Below the pieces are notes generated by a model that saw nothing but the letters and a program-made list of their open reading frames with translations, made no database searches and was not told where the DNA came from. A stretch of 64,000 bases of DNA from Bathymodiolus brooksi (taxonomy: Eukaryota > Mollusca > Bivalvia > Mytilida > Modiolidae): the NCBI GenBank assembly GCA_963680875.1, contig OY804589.1:28250962-28314961 (forward strand), written 5' to 3'. The position numbers and the translations under genes were made by a program. Below are positions 50,712 to 61,612 of this stretch, piece by piece; within the stretch, counting starts at the first letter, position 1, and every line of letters begins with the position of its first letter.

Positions 50712-51310
50712 AAACAATTTGTGTAATTTATTCTTCAGAAAGTATTGGTACATGTACATTGTATATCAGTCTGTGCCAATAACATTTTGACAAACTATCC
50801 CGAAGAGTGTTTTAGAAGAATTTTTCTATTTGATTTTAAGCGAATTTTATGCAATTTTTACTATCCTGAACCAGTCTTTATTAGACTAGGGCCTAGGGCT
50901 AGTGGTTTTTGGCATAGACTGTATATATACTTTATTGATATTTTTGTACAGTGGAATAATTGAGACAGTTTTTGATCTTTTTATGAGAACATAACTTAAA
51001 TCATTGTATATATGAAGAAATTTTAAAAGTAATATTGCAGTCTTCGGGCTAACCCACTTGCCCGAAGCCCGGGACAAGTAAAACTGGATTCGGACAGGTG
51101 AAAATTATGAAAGAATTTGTTTGAATAAATTAAAATGTATTAAAATTTTGGCTTTCGGGCAAGTATGTGAAAACAATTAAGGCACAGACTGATATTAAGA
51201 GGTGTTGAATGACACCCCCAAATGAATATATATATAGTAATGGGAAATCTAATTTATTTTGTGTATGTTGTACAAAGCTTAAGAGAAGACAAGCAGAAAT
51301 GTGTTACATA
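50712..51310. other. AT-rich interval with a hairpin-type repeat
   Basis: It contains the palindromic repeat at 51040-51180 and otherwise AT-rich sequence without recognised elements or genes. Confidence 0.55.
51040..51180 (+). mobile_element. Dispersed repeat with ACTTGCCCGAA inverted ends, copy 1
   Basis: ACTTGCCCGAAGC (51056-51068) faces GCTTTCGGGCAAGT (51151-51164). Between them are GGACAAGTAAAACTGGATTC and AAAATTATGAAAGAATTTG. The same sequence in reverse occurs at 63444-63575. It is a small non-coding foldback or MITE-like repeat. Confidence 0.7.
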
Positions 51311-51860
51311 GATGTCAACCATTACGATTTTTCCGTAATTTTTACGAATTTCGGGCCAAAATTACGGTGTTACGGTCAACAGTCTACTTGTTACGGATTT
51401 TCGATTATTACCGGCCCGGAACCGTTCCCCATTTAAATATCATTGTGATCATTTAGACGCTTCATTTTCTGTTAAAATCGCATAAAAATAAGTGCTTGAG
51501 GGATTCCGATTATTAAATACTTTTGGGTTTCTCCGGACTATCTATAGTAGAAAGCGATCTATCCATTTCTTGTTCGATCCCAAGTAGTTAATGAACACAG
51601 CACATTTTTGTCAATTTCACGATGTCTGAGGGAACAAGTGAAGCTTCTGCAGCAAAGAAAAGGAAACTGGGATAACGAATATTGTATTGAGTTCCCTTGC
51701 CTTATGAAATCGACATGGGAACATTATGGCCTATTGCAAACAAGACTTTTCCATTCAGCACGGTGGTCAGGATTTTTGTCGGCGCCACAATGTAGTACGA
51801 TTATGGTAAAATTTTATGAAAAATTATGATTACTGAAAAAAATCACAAATTACTGACATC
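51311..51860 (+). mobile_element. 550-bp element with GATGTCA inverted ends and a hAT-like zinc-finger relic
   Basis: The left end begins GATGTCAACCATTACGATTT. The right end, read in reverse, begins GATGTCAGTAATTTGTGATT. These are imperfect inverted ends. Inside, from 51621, a start-like MSEGTSEASAAKKRKLG is followed after a stop and shifts by WDNEYCIEFPCLMKS and YCKQDFSIQHGG, then QDFCRRHN. That order resembles the N-terminal zinc-finger region of hAT-related transposase proteins. The rest of the transposase is absent. It is a decayed internal-deletion derivative. Confidence 0.6.
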
Positions 51861-52204
51861 AGGGCTCACCACACATAGTAAAAAACAGGGCAACTTGACT
51901 TTAGCGTTTCTTTCCCCGCTACCGCATGTTCCCCTACCTTTCACAAAAATGAACATTGATCTTAAAATGATGCAATTAACAAGTTTGGAATAAAATATTG
52001 AACATCAAACCCTGTATGGGTCACTCACATTTCAAGAACATGGGAGCTCCTTTTATGTGAATATTGAAGAAAAAGTATGATTATTGGTGAAAAAAATACG
52101 GACTTGAAAAGACTGACTGAAACTTCGCTTTTTGACAGAAATTGGGCGACTTCATTGAAACCAAGGCGAACAAGTCACCCACATCGCCTGGTTTGGTGAG
52201 CCCT
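51861..52204. mobile_element. AGGGCTCACC MITE, copy 2 (inverted relative to copy 1), with 8-bp duplication
   Basis: A 344-bp copy with ends AGGGCTCACCA and TGGTGAGCCCT, the reverse complement of the 46624-47032 copy with internal deletions. CTGACATC and GTGACATC flank it, an 8-bp duplication with one mismatch, as expected for hAT. It landed exactly at the right end of the GATGTCA element. Confidence 0.88.
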
Positions 52205-52280
52205 GTGACATCTCAAATTTTTCTTACTGATTGCACCAAAAAGGGGTTGGCATCTATGGTGTTATCAGAAAGCAGATATG

Positions 52281-52440
52281 CAGTCAAACCTGTATTAAGA
52301 GGTCACCTTTGGGACAAAGAGAAAGTGGTCTTAAAAGAGGTTCAATTCATATCAAATTTTCTATGACAGGACAAGAAAAATGTGACCTTTTAATACAGTT
52401 GACTGCTTAAAAGAGGTGACTGCATAGGCAGGTTTGACTG
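52281..52440. mobile_element. 160-bp MITE with CAGTCAAACCTG ends
   Basis: It begins CAGTCAAACCTGTATTAAG and ends CAGGTTTGACTG, a perfect 12-bp inverted terminus followed by TA (preceded by TG). Repeats of GAGGTCACC/GTGACC and TTAAAAGAGGT lie inside. This fits a Tc1/mariner-type MITE with TA target. Related sequence forms the degenerate tandem region at 62575-63425. Confidence 0.85.
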
Positions 52441-53225
52441 TACTTGTGGCAAAGTAGTAATGACTAGGTAACAGATCAAAGTGTGTATAATACATAAATT
52501 GCTGCGTACTATGCAAAGAAATTTACGGTAAACGATTGGGTTAACTAACATTATAATACATCTGCAAGTAACCAATTATTTTTTTCATTTTTTGTTGTTC
52601 ATTCAATTCATATTCTTAATAAATACCAATATATTATCTCCCAAAACCACAAACATTTATTTTGGACACCATTGGTCTAAAGTTCACAATAAAATTTACA
52701 TGTAATTTGTGATATTTTGTTTAAAGGTATGCATCTATTGTATTGTATATTACAATGTGGGATCCCCCTGAGTTATGTACTCTGGCCATAGTTTTATTGA
52801 TCTGACAACACATGTAAAATGCTAATTGAACCACTTGTATTCTCTTAATGAATTAGTTATGCTTGAAAACATAAATTGTTCCCACTAGAGAGGGGTATGC
52901 CAGAACTTTAGCTGTACCAGTCCTTTGACAATTTCAGACGATTTTTGAGGCCCCACGTAAGGTTGAAGTTAGCTGGAGACTAAACAATTGAAATCAATAT
53001 ATTTTTCATCAGAATAGTCTAGATGGACACAATATGTATAAATTATGATGTAGATGGTTCTTTTAGAGAAGAATGTGCTCTATGTGTATACAGTTTAAAA
53101 TATGCCGAAACAATATAGAGGCCCTATTTAGGGAATGGTTTATAGAAGTTATAATTTTACAATTTACAATTTAGAGGTCCTATTTAATGGCATATACAAA
53201 TTAGAAGGGCACTAGACATTTTATC
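52441..53225. other. AT-rich non-coding interval
   Basis: No repeat, element end or credible coding frame was recognised. Confidence 0.5.
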
Positions 53226-53480
53226 CAAAATGGCTGCCATTACTTAAAAGTTGAAATTCTTAAAATGGACCAAAAAACCTTTATTTGATGCCAGAATCAG
53301 CTTGAATTTTTACTGTAGAGTCATCTTTAGGAGCTCTTTTTTGGGGAGGCGGGGGAGGTCAATTTTATGACAGAAATAAGGCTTAATTAAGTAAATAATC
53401 ATTAAAAAATCATTTTCTCTGAAACTACTCTGCCAATTTAAAACAAACTTGGCAGGAATACAGCATGCCCATTCACGTAC
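53226..53480 (+). repeat. Dispersed repeat with ATGGCNGCCAT start, copy 1
   Basis: AAAATGGCTGCCATTACTT, then AAATTCTTAAAATGGACC, TAGGAGCTCTTTTTT, ATTAAAAAATCATTTTCTC and AAACTTGGCAGGAATA. The same order occurs at 58346-58560. It is an old dispersed repeat of unknown class. Confidence 0.65.
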
Positions 53481-53762
53481 TGTAGAATAAAAATCATGCA
53501 CGTATAATTGAAAGAACCCTACGTGCGTGCACATAGAGAACCCGTTGCGAGCACTGTATAAAAATTACCTTTTGTTTACAATTCACTTCAAAGTACGTAT
53601 AATAGAGTTGTTCTGATTAGTTAATTTCGGTAATATTATCCAATCAGAGCGTTCCTTGCATATTTTAAGTGAGATGATATGATTTATAGATCGCCCAATT
53701 CTATTGGCTCCTTATTTTTTGATTGTCCAATCATAAGAACTGCTACTGTTAAAACCCGTAAT

Positions 53763-54548
53763 CAGAGTTGGCGAAAATCGTCGGACCGGCAGAATAACGG
53801 TCGGTCCGATTAATTAATGAACGGTGTCTGTCCCAATGTCCATCACGAAAATATTACTTTGTGGTCGTCCAGTTGACGATTGATATTTATTCACTCCCAG
53901 TTTCCACTGCCAATGGCATTAAACTCTGTTTTCAGTTTTATTAAAATGTCAGTCAGAGACTTGGTGAAATTTGTTTATTTATTCTGTCAGACCGACACGT
54001 TCCTATTTGTAATCGAAACTCCTATACGTAAATGTAAACATCCTTTTAGTAGGAACGAGCACCTGCAAAACGTGGAACATTAAAACTGAAATATATTACT
54101 GAGCACAGAAATAAGTTGACTTCCACACTCCCCAAGTATCAAAGTTTGTTTGTGTTTAATTAAATATGTTTTGAGATGCTTATATATTGAAGATGACAAC
54201 AGATTCATATTCTTAACTGAAATTAAAAATGTAGGTAAACCGGAAACTGACATTGATGTATAATATTCGGAACGTGATCCGACCATTAGATACGGATTGT
54301 TGGCCATATCTACCTTATCTTTTTAGATAAAAATATGTATACAGAAAAACATATAATTGAGTTGTTTAATGATCATGACTATATATAGGTAATCTTGCAT
54401 TCAGTTCTGTATAAAAAACAAAATTTGACAGGTTATATACAATATTACAAAAAAAATGGTGGGACAGACACAAAGACCATGGGTCAGACAGAACCCCACT
54501 TCCTGTCTGACCCAATGTCAGACAGAAAAAAGTTTTCGCCAACTCTAG
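53763..54548. mobile_element. 786-bp element with CAGAGTTGGCGAAAA ends
   Basis: It starts CAGAGTTGGCGAAAATCG and ends TTTTCGCCAACTCTAG. Both ends have strong hairpins just inside: TCGGACCG/CGGTCGGTCCGA on the left and a perfect 11-bp stem GGGTCAGACAG/CTGTCTGACCC on the right. CAG-type ends suggest hAT. No transposase is recognised and no clear target duplication seen. Confidence 0.75.
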
Positions 54549-56033
54549 AGATGCCAGTCAAAAATCAATTACAGGGGATGCTTGCTGTTTTTTAACCATT
54601 AGATAGAGCTCAATCTAAGAAGACTTTTGAGTCTTCATTTGTAAAAATCGGATGAAGGGTTCAAAAGTTATGAGCATTTGAAATTGCCTATTTTTGGTCA
54701 ATAATTTTCCCAAGATGGCCGCCATCAATAATGGTTTTAATGACTGTTTTAGAGTTCTGATTTTTTGTGCCAACAGCAGATAATATCTCTACTTTTGTTT
54801 TTTTCCATAGATTATAAGTTGTTCTGTCAGAAAAATGAAACTGAACATGTTTGAAGTATTATTCGCCATTTGTTTTACTGTCCAAAATGTGTCGGAGCCA
54901 CTTTTGATCTTGACCGAAAGGTCCATTATGGCTCACATTGCCATAATTTTGTCAGAAAATAACTTATCTGACATCATAATAGAAGAAATTGTGTGTAGAA
55001 ATACTTGTGTTGAGTGCAATTATAACATATGAATCACCTTTTACATCTTTTTGTGGAATTATGAATCCATAAAGGTGGGTGTGCAATTAGTGTTCAACAC
55101 TATTTGAGAATGGCACCGTTTCACAGCAGTTATATGGAAAAATGACACAAAAACTTCATATTTCCTAAACTAAAAATGATATCCGTACAAAATTTTGAAG
55201 ACAATACCAGTGTTGTGCACATTCTGTTGGACGTAATGTTTTTTTGTCGACACAAGAAATGGTGGCCATTTTGTTCAAAATGGCTGCCATTTTTTCATAA
55301 AATTCCTCAGACAGGGAACCTGTTCCAAGATAATTTGATCAATTTTTTTATCAATATAATTAATATCACTGAAAAAAATGGATATGTAGGTTTGTACCAT
55401 TGACCTCTTATTTGCTTTAGCATTTTATTACGGAATAATTGTCATAATGGTGGCCATTTTGAAAACAAAATGGCTGCCATTGCTTTAAAATTTGTTGCGT
55501 AAATTTACGTTTTTTAAGATTACTCCATCGTTTCTAGTCAGAATTTGATCATCAAGGTACCAAATTAAAGATATTTTAAAAATCTATAACCTCAAGTAAC
55601 TAATAACTTAAACTAAATACTTTTCATTTCATATATACCACCAATATGTAATCCCCCCAAGGGGTGAAGATTCCAGACACCTACCCCTTGCTGAAAATTT
55701 AACTGGTCGGCTTGATATACATGTAGGTGTTTTTGTTTTCCTACCTCAATGTCTTGCAATCATAATGTAGCTGTACAATTGCTGAAAGTGATGTTATATG
55801 CATCAACCACCCAACAAGCATGATAGTGAAACACCTCTAAACTGAACTTCCTTAAGATCAGCTTGTGTTTAAAATAGATGGATATTATTTGCACGGTTTA
55901 CACATTTCGTACAAAAGGCTACATCTGGAACCTGGAACTTTATTTAAAATAAAGTTATGTTGTTTATATAGGATGCTGTTTATATTCAGGTTTCCCTTTA
56001 TTACAATTTGAGCAAGTAAATTTGTTTCAATCT
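54549..56033. other. Non-coding interval with repeated ATGGCNGCCATTTT motifs
   Basis: Inverted pairs of GTGGCCATTTTG and CAAAATGGCTGCC occur at about 55262-55295 and 55448-55482, and a single AAGATGGCCGCCATC at about 54714. They look like parts of the dispersed family at 53226 and 58346. The small open frames here have no family signature. Confidence 0.55.
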
Positions 56034-56046
56034 TACTCTCCATGTC

Positions 56047-56242
56047 GTTCGAATCCCGCTCATGGTAACTTAAGGTGTACTTGATAACACATTATTGTGT
56101 GATAAAATTCGTCAGTGACTTGCAACAGATCTGTGGTTTTCTCCAGGTACTCCGGTTTACTCCACCAATAAAACTGACCACCACGATATAACTGAAATAT
56201 TGTTGAAAGTGGCATTAAACACCATAACCCACCCCCTAACCC
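56047..56242 (+). mobile_element. SINE-A copy truncated at box B, with target-site duplication
   Basis: It begins exactly at GTTCGAATCCCGCTC (box B) and runs through CAGTGACTTGCAACAG and GATATAACTGAAATATTG to TTAAACACCATAACCC and a CCCTAACC tail. TACTCTCCATGTC (56034-56046) and TACTCTCCGTGTC (56243-56255) form a 13-bp duplication with one mismatch. The truncation therefore happened at insertion, as in LINE-driven reverse transcription. Confidence 0.9.
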
Positions 56243-56255
56243 TACTCTCCGTGTC

Positions 56256-58345
56256 AAAGTTTCAGTCTTGCCCATTACTATTCTAATTTGCTTCTTAAAA
56301 CATGTTCAATGAAAACAACCAAAATATTAAGTTCATTCATTTATTATTCAGGAAATATCTGGTGCATTTTTGAAATACGGTACATCATCTATTGTCACAT
56401 GTATTGTGGTCTGAATAAATCCAGCTACATGTAAAACTAAATATTTCATTATGATATAAATTATGAACTCATGATCAGCTGTATATTATCCTGCAGTCCT
56501 AAGTTCAGGTAATATCCCAAGGCCAGCTTGGATCACACACATGTCTTTGACCAGCAAAGCATAATGTCAGGTAAACTGGAAAAAAACAACAGAAGCTGGA
56601 AGGGACCACAAAGAAACAGTTCTAACTAGTCTACATTGTACTTATTATCCTTTCATAACTACTATTATAATAAATATATATTCACAATGTATTTAGACAA
56701 AAAAAATTACCAGAGTTTCAAATTTTTGGTATTGACCCCAAAGTTTTTATTGACATTTTTGGACAAAGTTAAAATCAGATCCTTGTTCTGTATAACCTAG
56801 GTAAAAATATATGTTTTGTCTACTTATACTACCTTCCCCTTTTCGAGAATATTAGCAGAAACACTGGTATTTTTTTTTCATTGGTCTATAAATACATATG
56901 TATGCAATAAGTTATAACATTTTGTTTACTTTTATTTGAATTTAGTATGTAAATATTCAATCATGGTCGAGTATCCATGGAAGCTGGCAAATACAAATAA
57001 AAATATAGCACCATGACAAAAATAAGAATAGAATTAACTTTCTGAAGAGTGAAGACTATAGTCTAGTATAAAAAACCCCCAAATATTTTGTACACAGACT
57101 ATAGTATAGAAGAAAGTGATTGACTGATGAAAAAAGAGGAAACTCCTATTCTAGAGCCCATACCCTCGTTTTCTAGTTGTTTGGACCAAGCTAGAAACAT
57201 TTTATTTCCAAATATTTTCCTTAAAAAAAAAAGAGGAAATCAGCGGATTAGAGGAAAACTTTCATCCCCGTTTACACCCCCCCCCCCCCCCCCCCTTTTC
57301 GGTTTGTTTACTTTTGTTTTGAACGCAAGTTGGAAGTATTATAAATTGACAAGAAGTTTTTCATAAACTACTTGAAAAGAAGCAATGCAAAAAATAAATC
57401 GTACGTTTAAAACATTGAGAAGAAGGTTTATACATACCTACGATAACACCTGTGTAACAACCAGCGTCGTTGACGTTACTATTTACTTTCCACGTCCAAC
57501 GATGTACGACGTTCTCCTTCAGACATGTTTAGGGGCGTTTTAAATACTAAAAATCATCTGTGTTCGCGATCTAATATGGTTGAGATTGTATGCTTCCTAC
57601 GTTGATATTGTAACAGAAAATACAAATATCGCCATCGGAGAACGCTACTCCAAATTTTTCATTGATTTGTTCATCTTGGAACTTTTGAGACGACCATTTT
57701 CCGTTTAGCATGCTCAGGAAATCGGAAGCGACTGTGACCATGCGCAAGCTACGAATCTGCGCTTTAATTGGATAATAATTATAGAACTATATAACGTCAG
57801 GAACATGCCGGGCAAGGCATTGAAATGGGGGACCCTGGTGAAAAAACCGTGCCGCGAATGGTAAAATTCCGAAAACAGCGATTTCGATTCGAACACGTTA
57901 TATTTAAACGATTCCATATTAAAAGAAACAAAATTTTTAAAGATTTCAAACAATGTTTAGATAATTAATTAATGTAAAAAAATTATATCTTTATATAGTA
58001 TTATCTGTAAAAATCTGACATCAAAAATTGCATTTTCATGTATCAGCAGCTACCGGAAAACAAAATGGCGGCCGAAATAACGATAAGTCGGCATCTCTAC
58101 CAACTCTGCGTAATATTTACAAAAAACAGCATGGTGCACGACCTTGCGTGGAGAAAATGCAGTTAATTTTCTTTGTACCCCCAAATGAAGAGTTAGAGGG
58201 TACATTGCACCCCCAAAAATTTGGATGTACCCCCAAAAATGAAGGTAAAAGGGTACATGTACCCCCAGATGAAAAAACCTGTGGGCATGCTGGAATAGTC
58301 GTTGGATTGTCCCCATTCTATATTGTATCATATATAGGTCCAATT
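56256..58345. other. AT-rich non-coding interval
   Basis: A poly-C run of about 20 lies near 57277-57296. A cluster of GTACCCCCAAA-like phrases lies at 58172-58268. No coding region can be supported; overlapping open frames on both strands near 58050-58387 show no recognised motif. Confidence 0.5.
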
Positions 58346-58560
58346 CATCCAACATGGCAGCTGTTACTAAAAATAGAAAATTCTTAAATGAGTCAAAGGA
58401 GCTTTATTTTGAAGCCATAATCAGTTAAAATTTTAAATGTATGGACATAATTAGGAGCTCTTTAAAAAAAAAAAATCGTCAGTTTTTGTTGATTACTGAA
58501 ATGAAGCCAAACATTAAAAAATCTTCTCTGTTACTACAAACTTGGCAGGAATTGTCCTTG
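58346..58560 (+). repeat. Dispersed repeat related to 53226-53480, copy 2
   Basis: It shares AAATTCTTAAA, TAGGAGCTCTTTAAA, ATTAAAAAATCTTCTCTG and AAACTTGGCAGGAATT with copy 1 in the same order, with substantial divergence. Confidence 0.65.
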
Positions 58561-58596
58561 TGTGGCACCAACTCTAAAATATATTCAATTGGTCTG

Positions 58597-58865
58597 AGGG
58601 GCCGTCGTGGTTCGTGATCGTATGGTAGTTGGATTTATAACTACCTATGTAATCAGTGCTTATCACCGCTAATGTTGTGAGTTCGAATCTCACTCAGGCG
58701 AGGTGTACTTAATACAACATTATATGATAAAGTTTGTCAGTTACTTGAGGCAGTTTGGTGGTTTTCTCTGTGTACTCCGGTTTCCTCCACAAATAAAATG
58801 ATCGCCAAGATATAGCTGAAATATTGTTGAAAGTGGCGTTAAACACCATTATCCTTGCCCTTACC
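58597..58865 (+). mobile_element. Near full-length SINE-A
   Basis: The head CGTCGTGGTTCGTGATCG, TATGGTAGTTGG, box B GAGTTCGAATCTC, then TCCGGTTTCCTCCAC, GATATAGCTGAAATATTG and GTGGCGTTAAACACC. The tail ATCCTTGCCCTTACC is a decayed CCCTAA form. No certain target duplication. Confidence 0.9.
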
Positions 58866-59009
58866 ATGAACATTAACCATCTTTTCCATATTTAATTAAC
58901 AGTCCCCTTAATGGACCCCTTATTTTTGTTATTAAATGGAAATATAATGATCTATAATTTATTGTACATGTATTTGTTAATTTTTATATGTATATTGATG
59001 TAGTACATT

Positions 59010-59482
59010 TGTATGATGTCTAGTACAGTTTTTGTATGTTATATGTGCATGGGTCGGAACCCATTGGAACTATTTATAGAGATAGTTACTGTTAATATTT
59101 GTCATCTAACACTCTAGTACAGTTCTTGTACATTGTATGTGCATGGGTCTGAACCCATTAGAACTATTTATAGAGATAGTTACTGTTAATATTTGTCATC
59201 TAACACTCTAGTACAGTTCTTGTACATTGTATGTGCATGGGTCTGAACCCATTAGAACTATTTATAGAGATAGTTACTGTTAATATTTGTCATCTAACAC
59301 TCTAGTACAGTTCTTGTACATTGTATGTGCATGGTTCTGAACCCATTAGAACTATTTATAGAGATAGTTACTGTTAATATTTGTCATCTAACACTCTAGT
59401 ACAGTTCTTGTACATTGTATGTGCATGGTTCTGAACCCATTGGAACTATTTATAGAGATAGTTACTGTTAATATTTACCTTC
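59010..59482. repeat. 94-bp tandem repeat, about 5 copies
   Basis: Period 94 (GTCATCTAACACTC at 59101, 59195 and 59289). Each unit holds CTAGTACAGTTCTTGTAC, ATGGGTCTGAACCCAT (a 6-bp-stem hairpin) and TTATAGAGATAGTTACTG. The first copy is diverged; the last ends in TTTACCTTCTAACGC. Confidence 0.93.
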
Positions 59483-59652
59483 TAACGCTCAGTTGTGATG
59501 ATGTATGTATTGTTTTGTTTATGTCGGAGAAATAATTAATTGTTGGCCTCTTTAATTATTTAAGGGTTGTAAAGGTGCCCTAGGATAAAGAAAATAGGCT
59601 TATATAATGTTTAGTTAGGATGTGTAATTAAGTTACTGACCTTGTTAAAGAA

Positions 59653-59920
59653 GAGGGGTCGTCGTGGTCATGATCGTACAGTAGTTGGATTTACAACTAC
59701 CTGTGCAATCAGTACCTATCACCACTAATGTGAGTTTGAACCCCGCTCAGGCGAGGTGTACTCGATACAACATTATGTTATAAAGTTTGTCAGTGACTTG
59801 CCACAGGTCGGTGGTTTTCTCCTGGTATTTCAGTTTCTTCCACCAATAAAACTGACCGCTACGATATAACTGTGATATTGTTGAAAGTGGCATTAAACAC
59901 CATAAACCAACTAAACCATC
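59653..59920 (+). mobile_element. Near full-length SINE-A next to the 61-bp array
   Basis: The head GTCGTCGTGGTCATGATCG, then ACAGTAGTTGG, a decayed box B (GAGTTTGAACCCCGCTC), CAGTGACTTGCCACAGG, GATATAACTGTGATATTG and GTGGCATTAAACACC. GTTAAAGAA (59644-59652) and GTTAATGAA (59921-59929) may be a 9-bp duplication with one mismatch. The right half of that duplication is the first base stretch of the 61-bp array. Confidence 0.87.
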
Positions 59921-59923
59921 GTT

Positions 59924-60850
59924 AATGAAAGTTCATAGTGTAAGTTTACTCAATGGTGTAAAGATATAGGCTGATGACTTCTTTAATGAAAGTTCATAGT
60001 GTAAGTTTACTCAATGGTGTAAAGATATAGGCTGATGACTTCTTTAATGAAAGTTCATAGTGTAAGTTTACTCAATGGTGTAAAGATATAGGCTGATGAC
60101 TTCTTTAATGAAAGTTCATAGTGTAAGTTTACTCAATGGTGTAAAGATATAGGCTGATGACTTCTTTAATGAAAGTTCATAGTGTAAGTTTACTCAATGG
60201 TGTAAAGATATAGGCTGATGACTTCTTTAATGAAAGTTCATAGTGTAAGTTTACTCAATGGTGTAAAGTTATAGCTGATGACTTCTTTAATGAAAGTTCA
60301 TAGTGTAAGTTTACTCAATGGTGTAAAGATATAGGCTGATGACTTCTTTAATGAAAGTTCATAGTGTAAGTTTACTCAATGGTGTAAAGATATAGGCTGA
60401 TGACTTCTTTAATGAAAGTTCATAGTGTAAGTTTACTCAATGGTGTAAAGATATAGGCTGATGACTTCTTTAATGAAAGTTCATAGTGTAAGTTTACTCA
60501 ATGGTGTAAAGATATAGGCTGATGACTTCTTTAATGAAAGTTCATAGTGTAAGTTTACTTAATGGTGTAAAGATATAGGCTGATGACTTCTTTAATGAAA
60601 GTTCATAGTGTAAGTTTACTCAATGGTGTAAAGATATAGGCTGATGACTTCTTTAATGAAAGTTCATAGTGTAAGTTTACTCAATGGTGTAAAGATATAG
60701 GCTGATGACTTCTTTAATGAAAGTTCATAGTGTAAGTTTACTCAATGGTGTAAAGATATAGGCTGATGACTTCTTTAATGAAAGTTCATAGTGTAAGTTT
60801 ACTCAATGGTGTAAAGATATAGGCTTATGACTTCTTTAATGAGAGTTCAT
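59924..60850. repeat. 61-bp tandem array, about 15 nearly identical copies
   Basis: The unit is AATGAAAGTTCATAGTG, TAAGTTTACTCAATGG, TGTAAAGATATAGGC, TGATGACTTCTTT. Period 61 (59924, 59985). Only a few differences are visible: one unit with AAAGTTATAGC (60268), one with TTACTTAATGG (60556) and one with GGCTTATGAC (60823). A degraded continuation runs from about 61165 to 61350, beyond the MITE insertion. Confidence 0.95.
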
Positions 60851-60866
60851 AAACATTAGTTTAAAT

Positions 60867-61150
60867 AATCAGAGATACTTGCAACTCGTCTAGGTGAGTA
60901 CTGGACTCATTGCAATTGTTTGAGACTCACTATTTTTTTTTTACCATAGATAAAGTGACTTGTGGTTTTCTCTGGGTACCCCAGTTTCCTCCACCAATAA
61001 AACTGACCGCCATGATATAACTGAAATATTTTTGAAAGTGGTACTAAACACCATAAACCTAAACCTACAATAAATAACAATGAATGCACTAGTGGGACTC
61101 ATGCCTTTTTGGTTGGGACTCGTCAAAATTTTGTACAAGGATCTCTGATT
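60867..61150. mobile_element. MITE with AATCAGAGAT ends, carrying a nested SINE-A
   Basis: It begins AATCAGAGATACTTGCAAC and ends CAAGGATCTCTGATT, matching inverted ends. GACTCATTGC/GGGACTCATGCC and CTCGTC/GACTCGTC are further matched sub-terminal pieces. A SINE-A fragment sits in the middle. The MITE splits the 61-bp array from its degraded tail. Confidence 0.7.
60957..61068 (+). mobile_element. SINE-A fragment nested in MITE
   Basis: ACTTGTGGTTTTCTCTGG, TTTCCTCCACCAATAAAAC, GATATAACTGAAATATT, ACTAAACACCATAAACC. It is strongly 5'-truncated, with tail AAACCTAAACCTAC of the CCCTAA type. Confidence 0.87.
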
Positions 61151-61164
61151 GCGTAGAAATAGAT

Positions 61165-61350
61165 TAATAACCTCTTTAAAAAAGTTCATAATGTAAGCTA
61201 TTAAATAAATATAGAAATAGAAACGAAAAAGTATAACCTCTTTAATGAAAGGCTTATGACCTCTTTAAAGAAAGTTCATAGGTTAAGAAATAGGTGAATG
61301 ACCTCATTAATGGAAGTTCATAGACATAAGTTTAAATGGTGTAGAAATAA
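61165..61350. repeat. Degraded continuation of the 61-bp repeat
   Basis: Phrases such as ACCTCTTTAATGAAAGG, AAAGAAAGTTCATAGG and AATGGAAGTTCATAGACATA recall the 61-bp unit at low identity and uneven spacing. These are probably older units at the array edge. Confidence 0.6.
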
Positions 61351-61373
61351 GCACACAGCATTAAGGAGTAAGA

Positions 61374-61612
61374 GCAATGACTGGTTGGCTCGGAATCAGA
61401 ATAATGTGTCTGAGTGGAACGACATGTCTTCCAGCGGAGTGTAATTTCAGTGTGCTAGCACTAAATATTCAACTAAGCGTCTTGGTCTAGTTTAAAGCAG
61501 ACATCATCATCATCATTTCCTTCAATTTAATTTGTTCTCGCCGTGATATGGCTGAAAAATTGCTCACTTGGCATTAAACAATAATCACTCACTCACTCAC
61601 TCACTCAGTTAA
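61374..61612 (+). mobile_element. SINE-B, near full-length
   Basis: It starts near GCAATGACTGGTTGGCTC and runs through ATAATGTGTCTGAGTGG, GTGTGCTAGCACTAAATATT, TCTTGGTCTAG, CATCATCATCATTTCC and TTCTCGCCGTGATATGGCTG. It ends GGCATTAAACAATAATC and (ACTC)n. The head differs from that of the expanded copy at 48603-50711, but the body and tail are the same family. Confidence 0.82.

Noticed and set aside
58028..58387. 119-codon plus-strand frame as a gene
   Set aside because: It has an overlapping open frame on the other strand, repeated GTACCCCCAAA phrases and no family motif, and it runs into a dispersed repeat.
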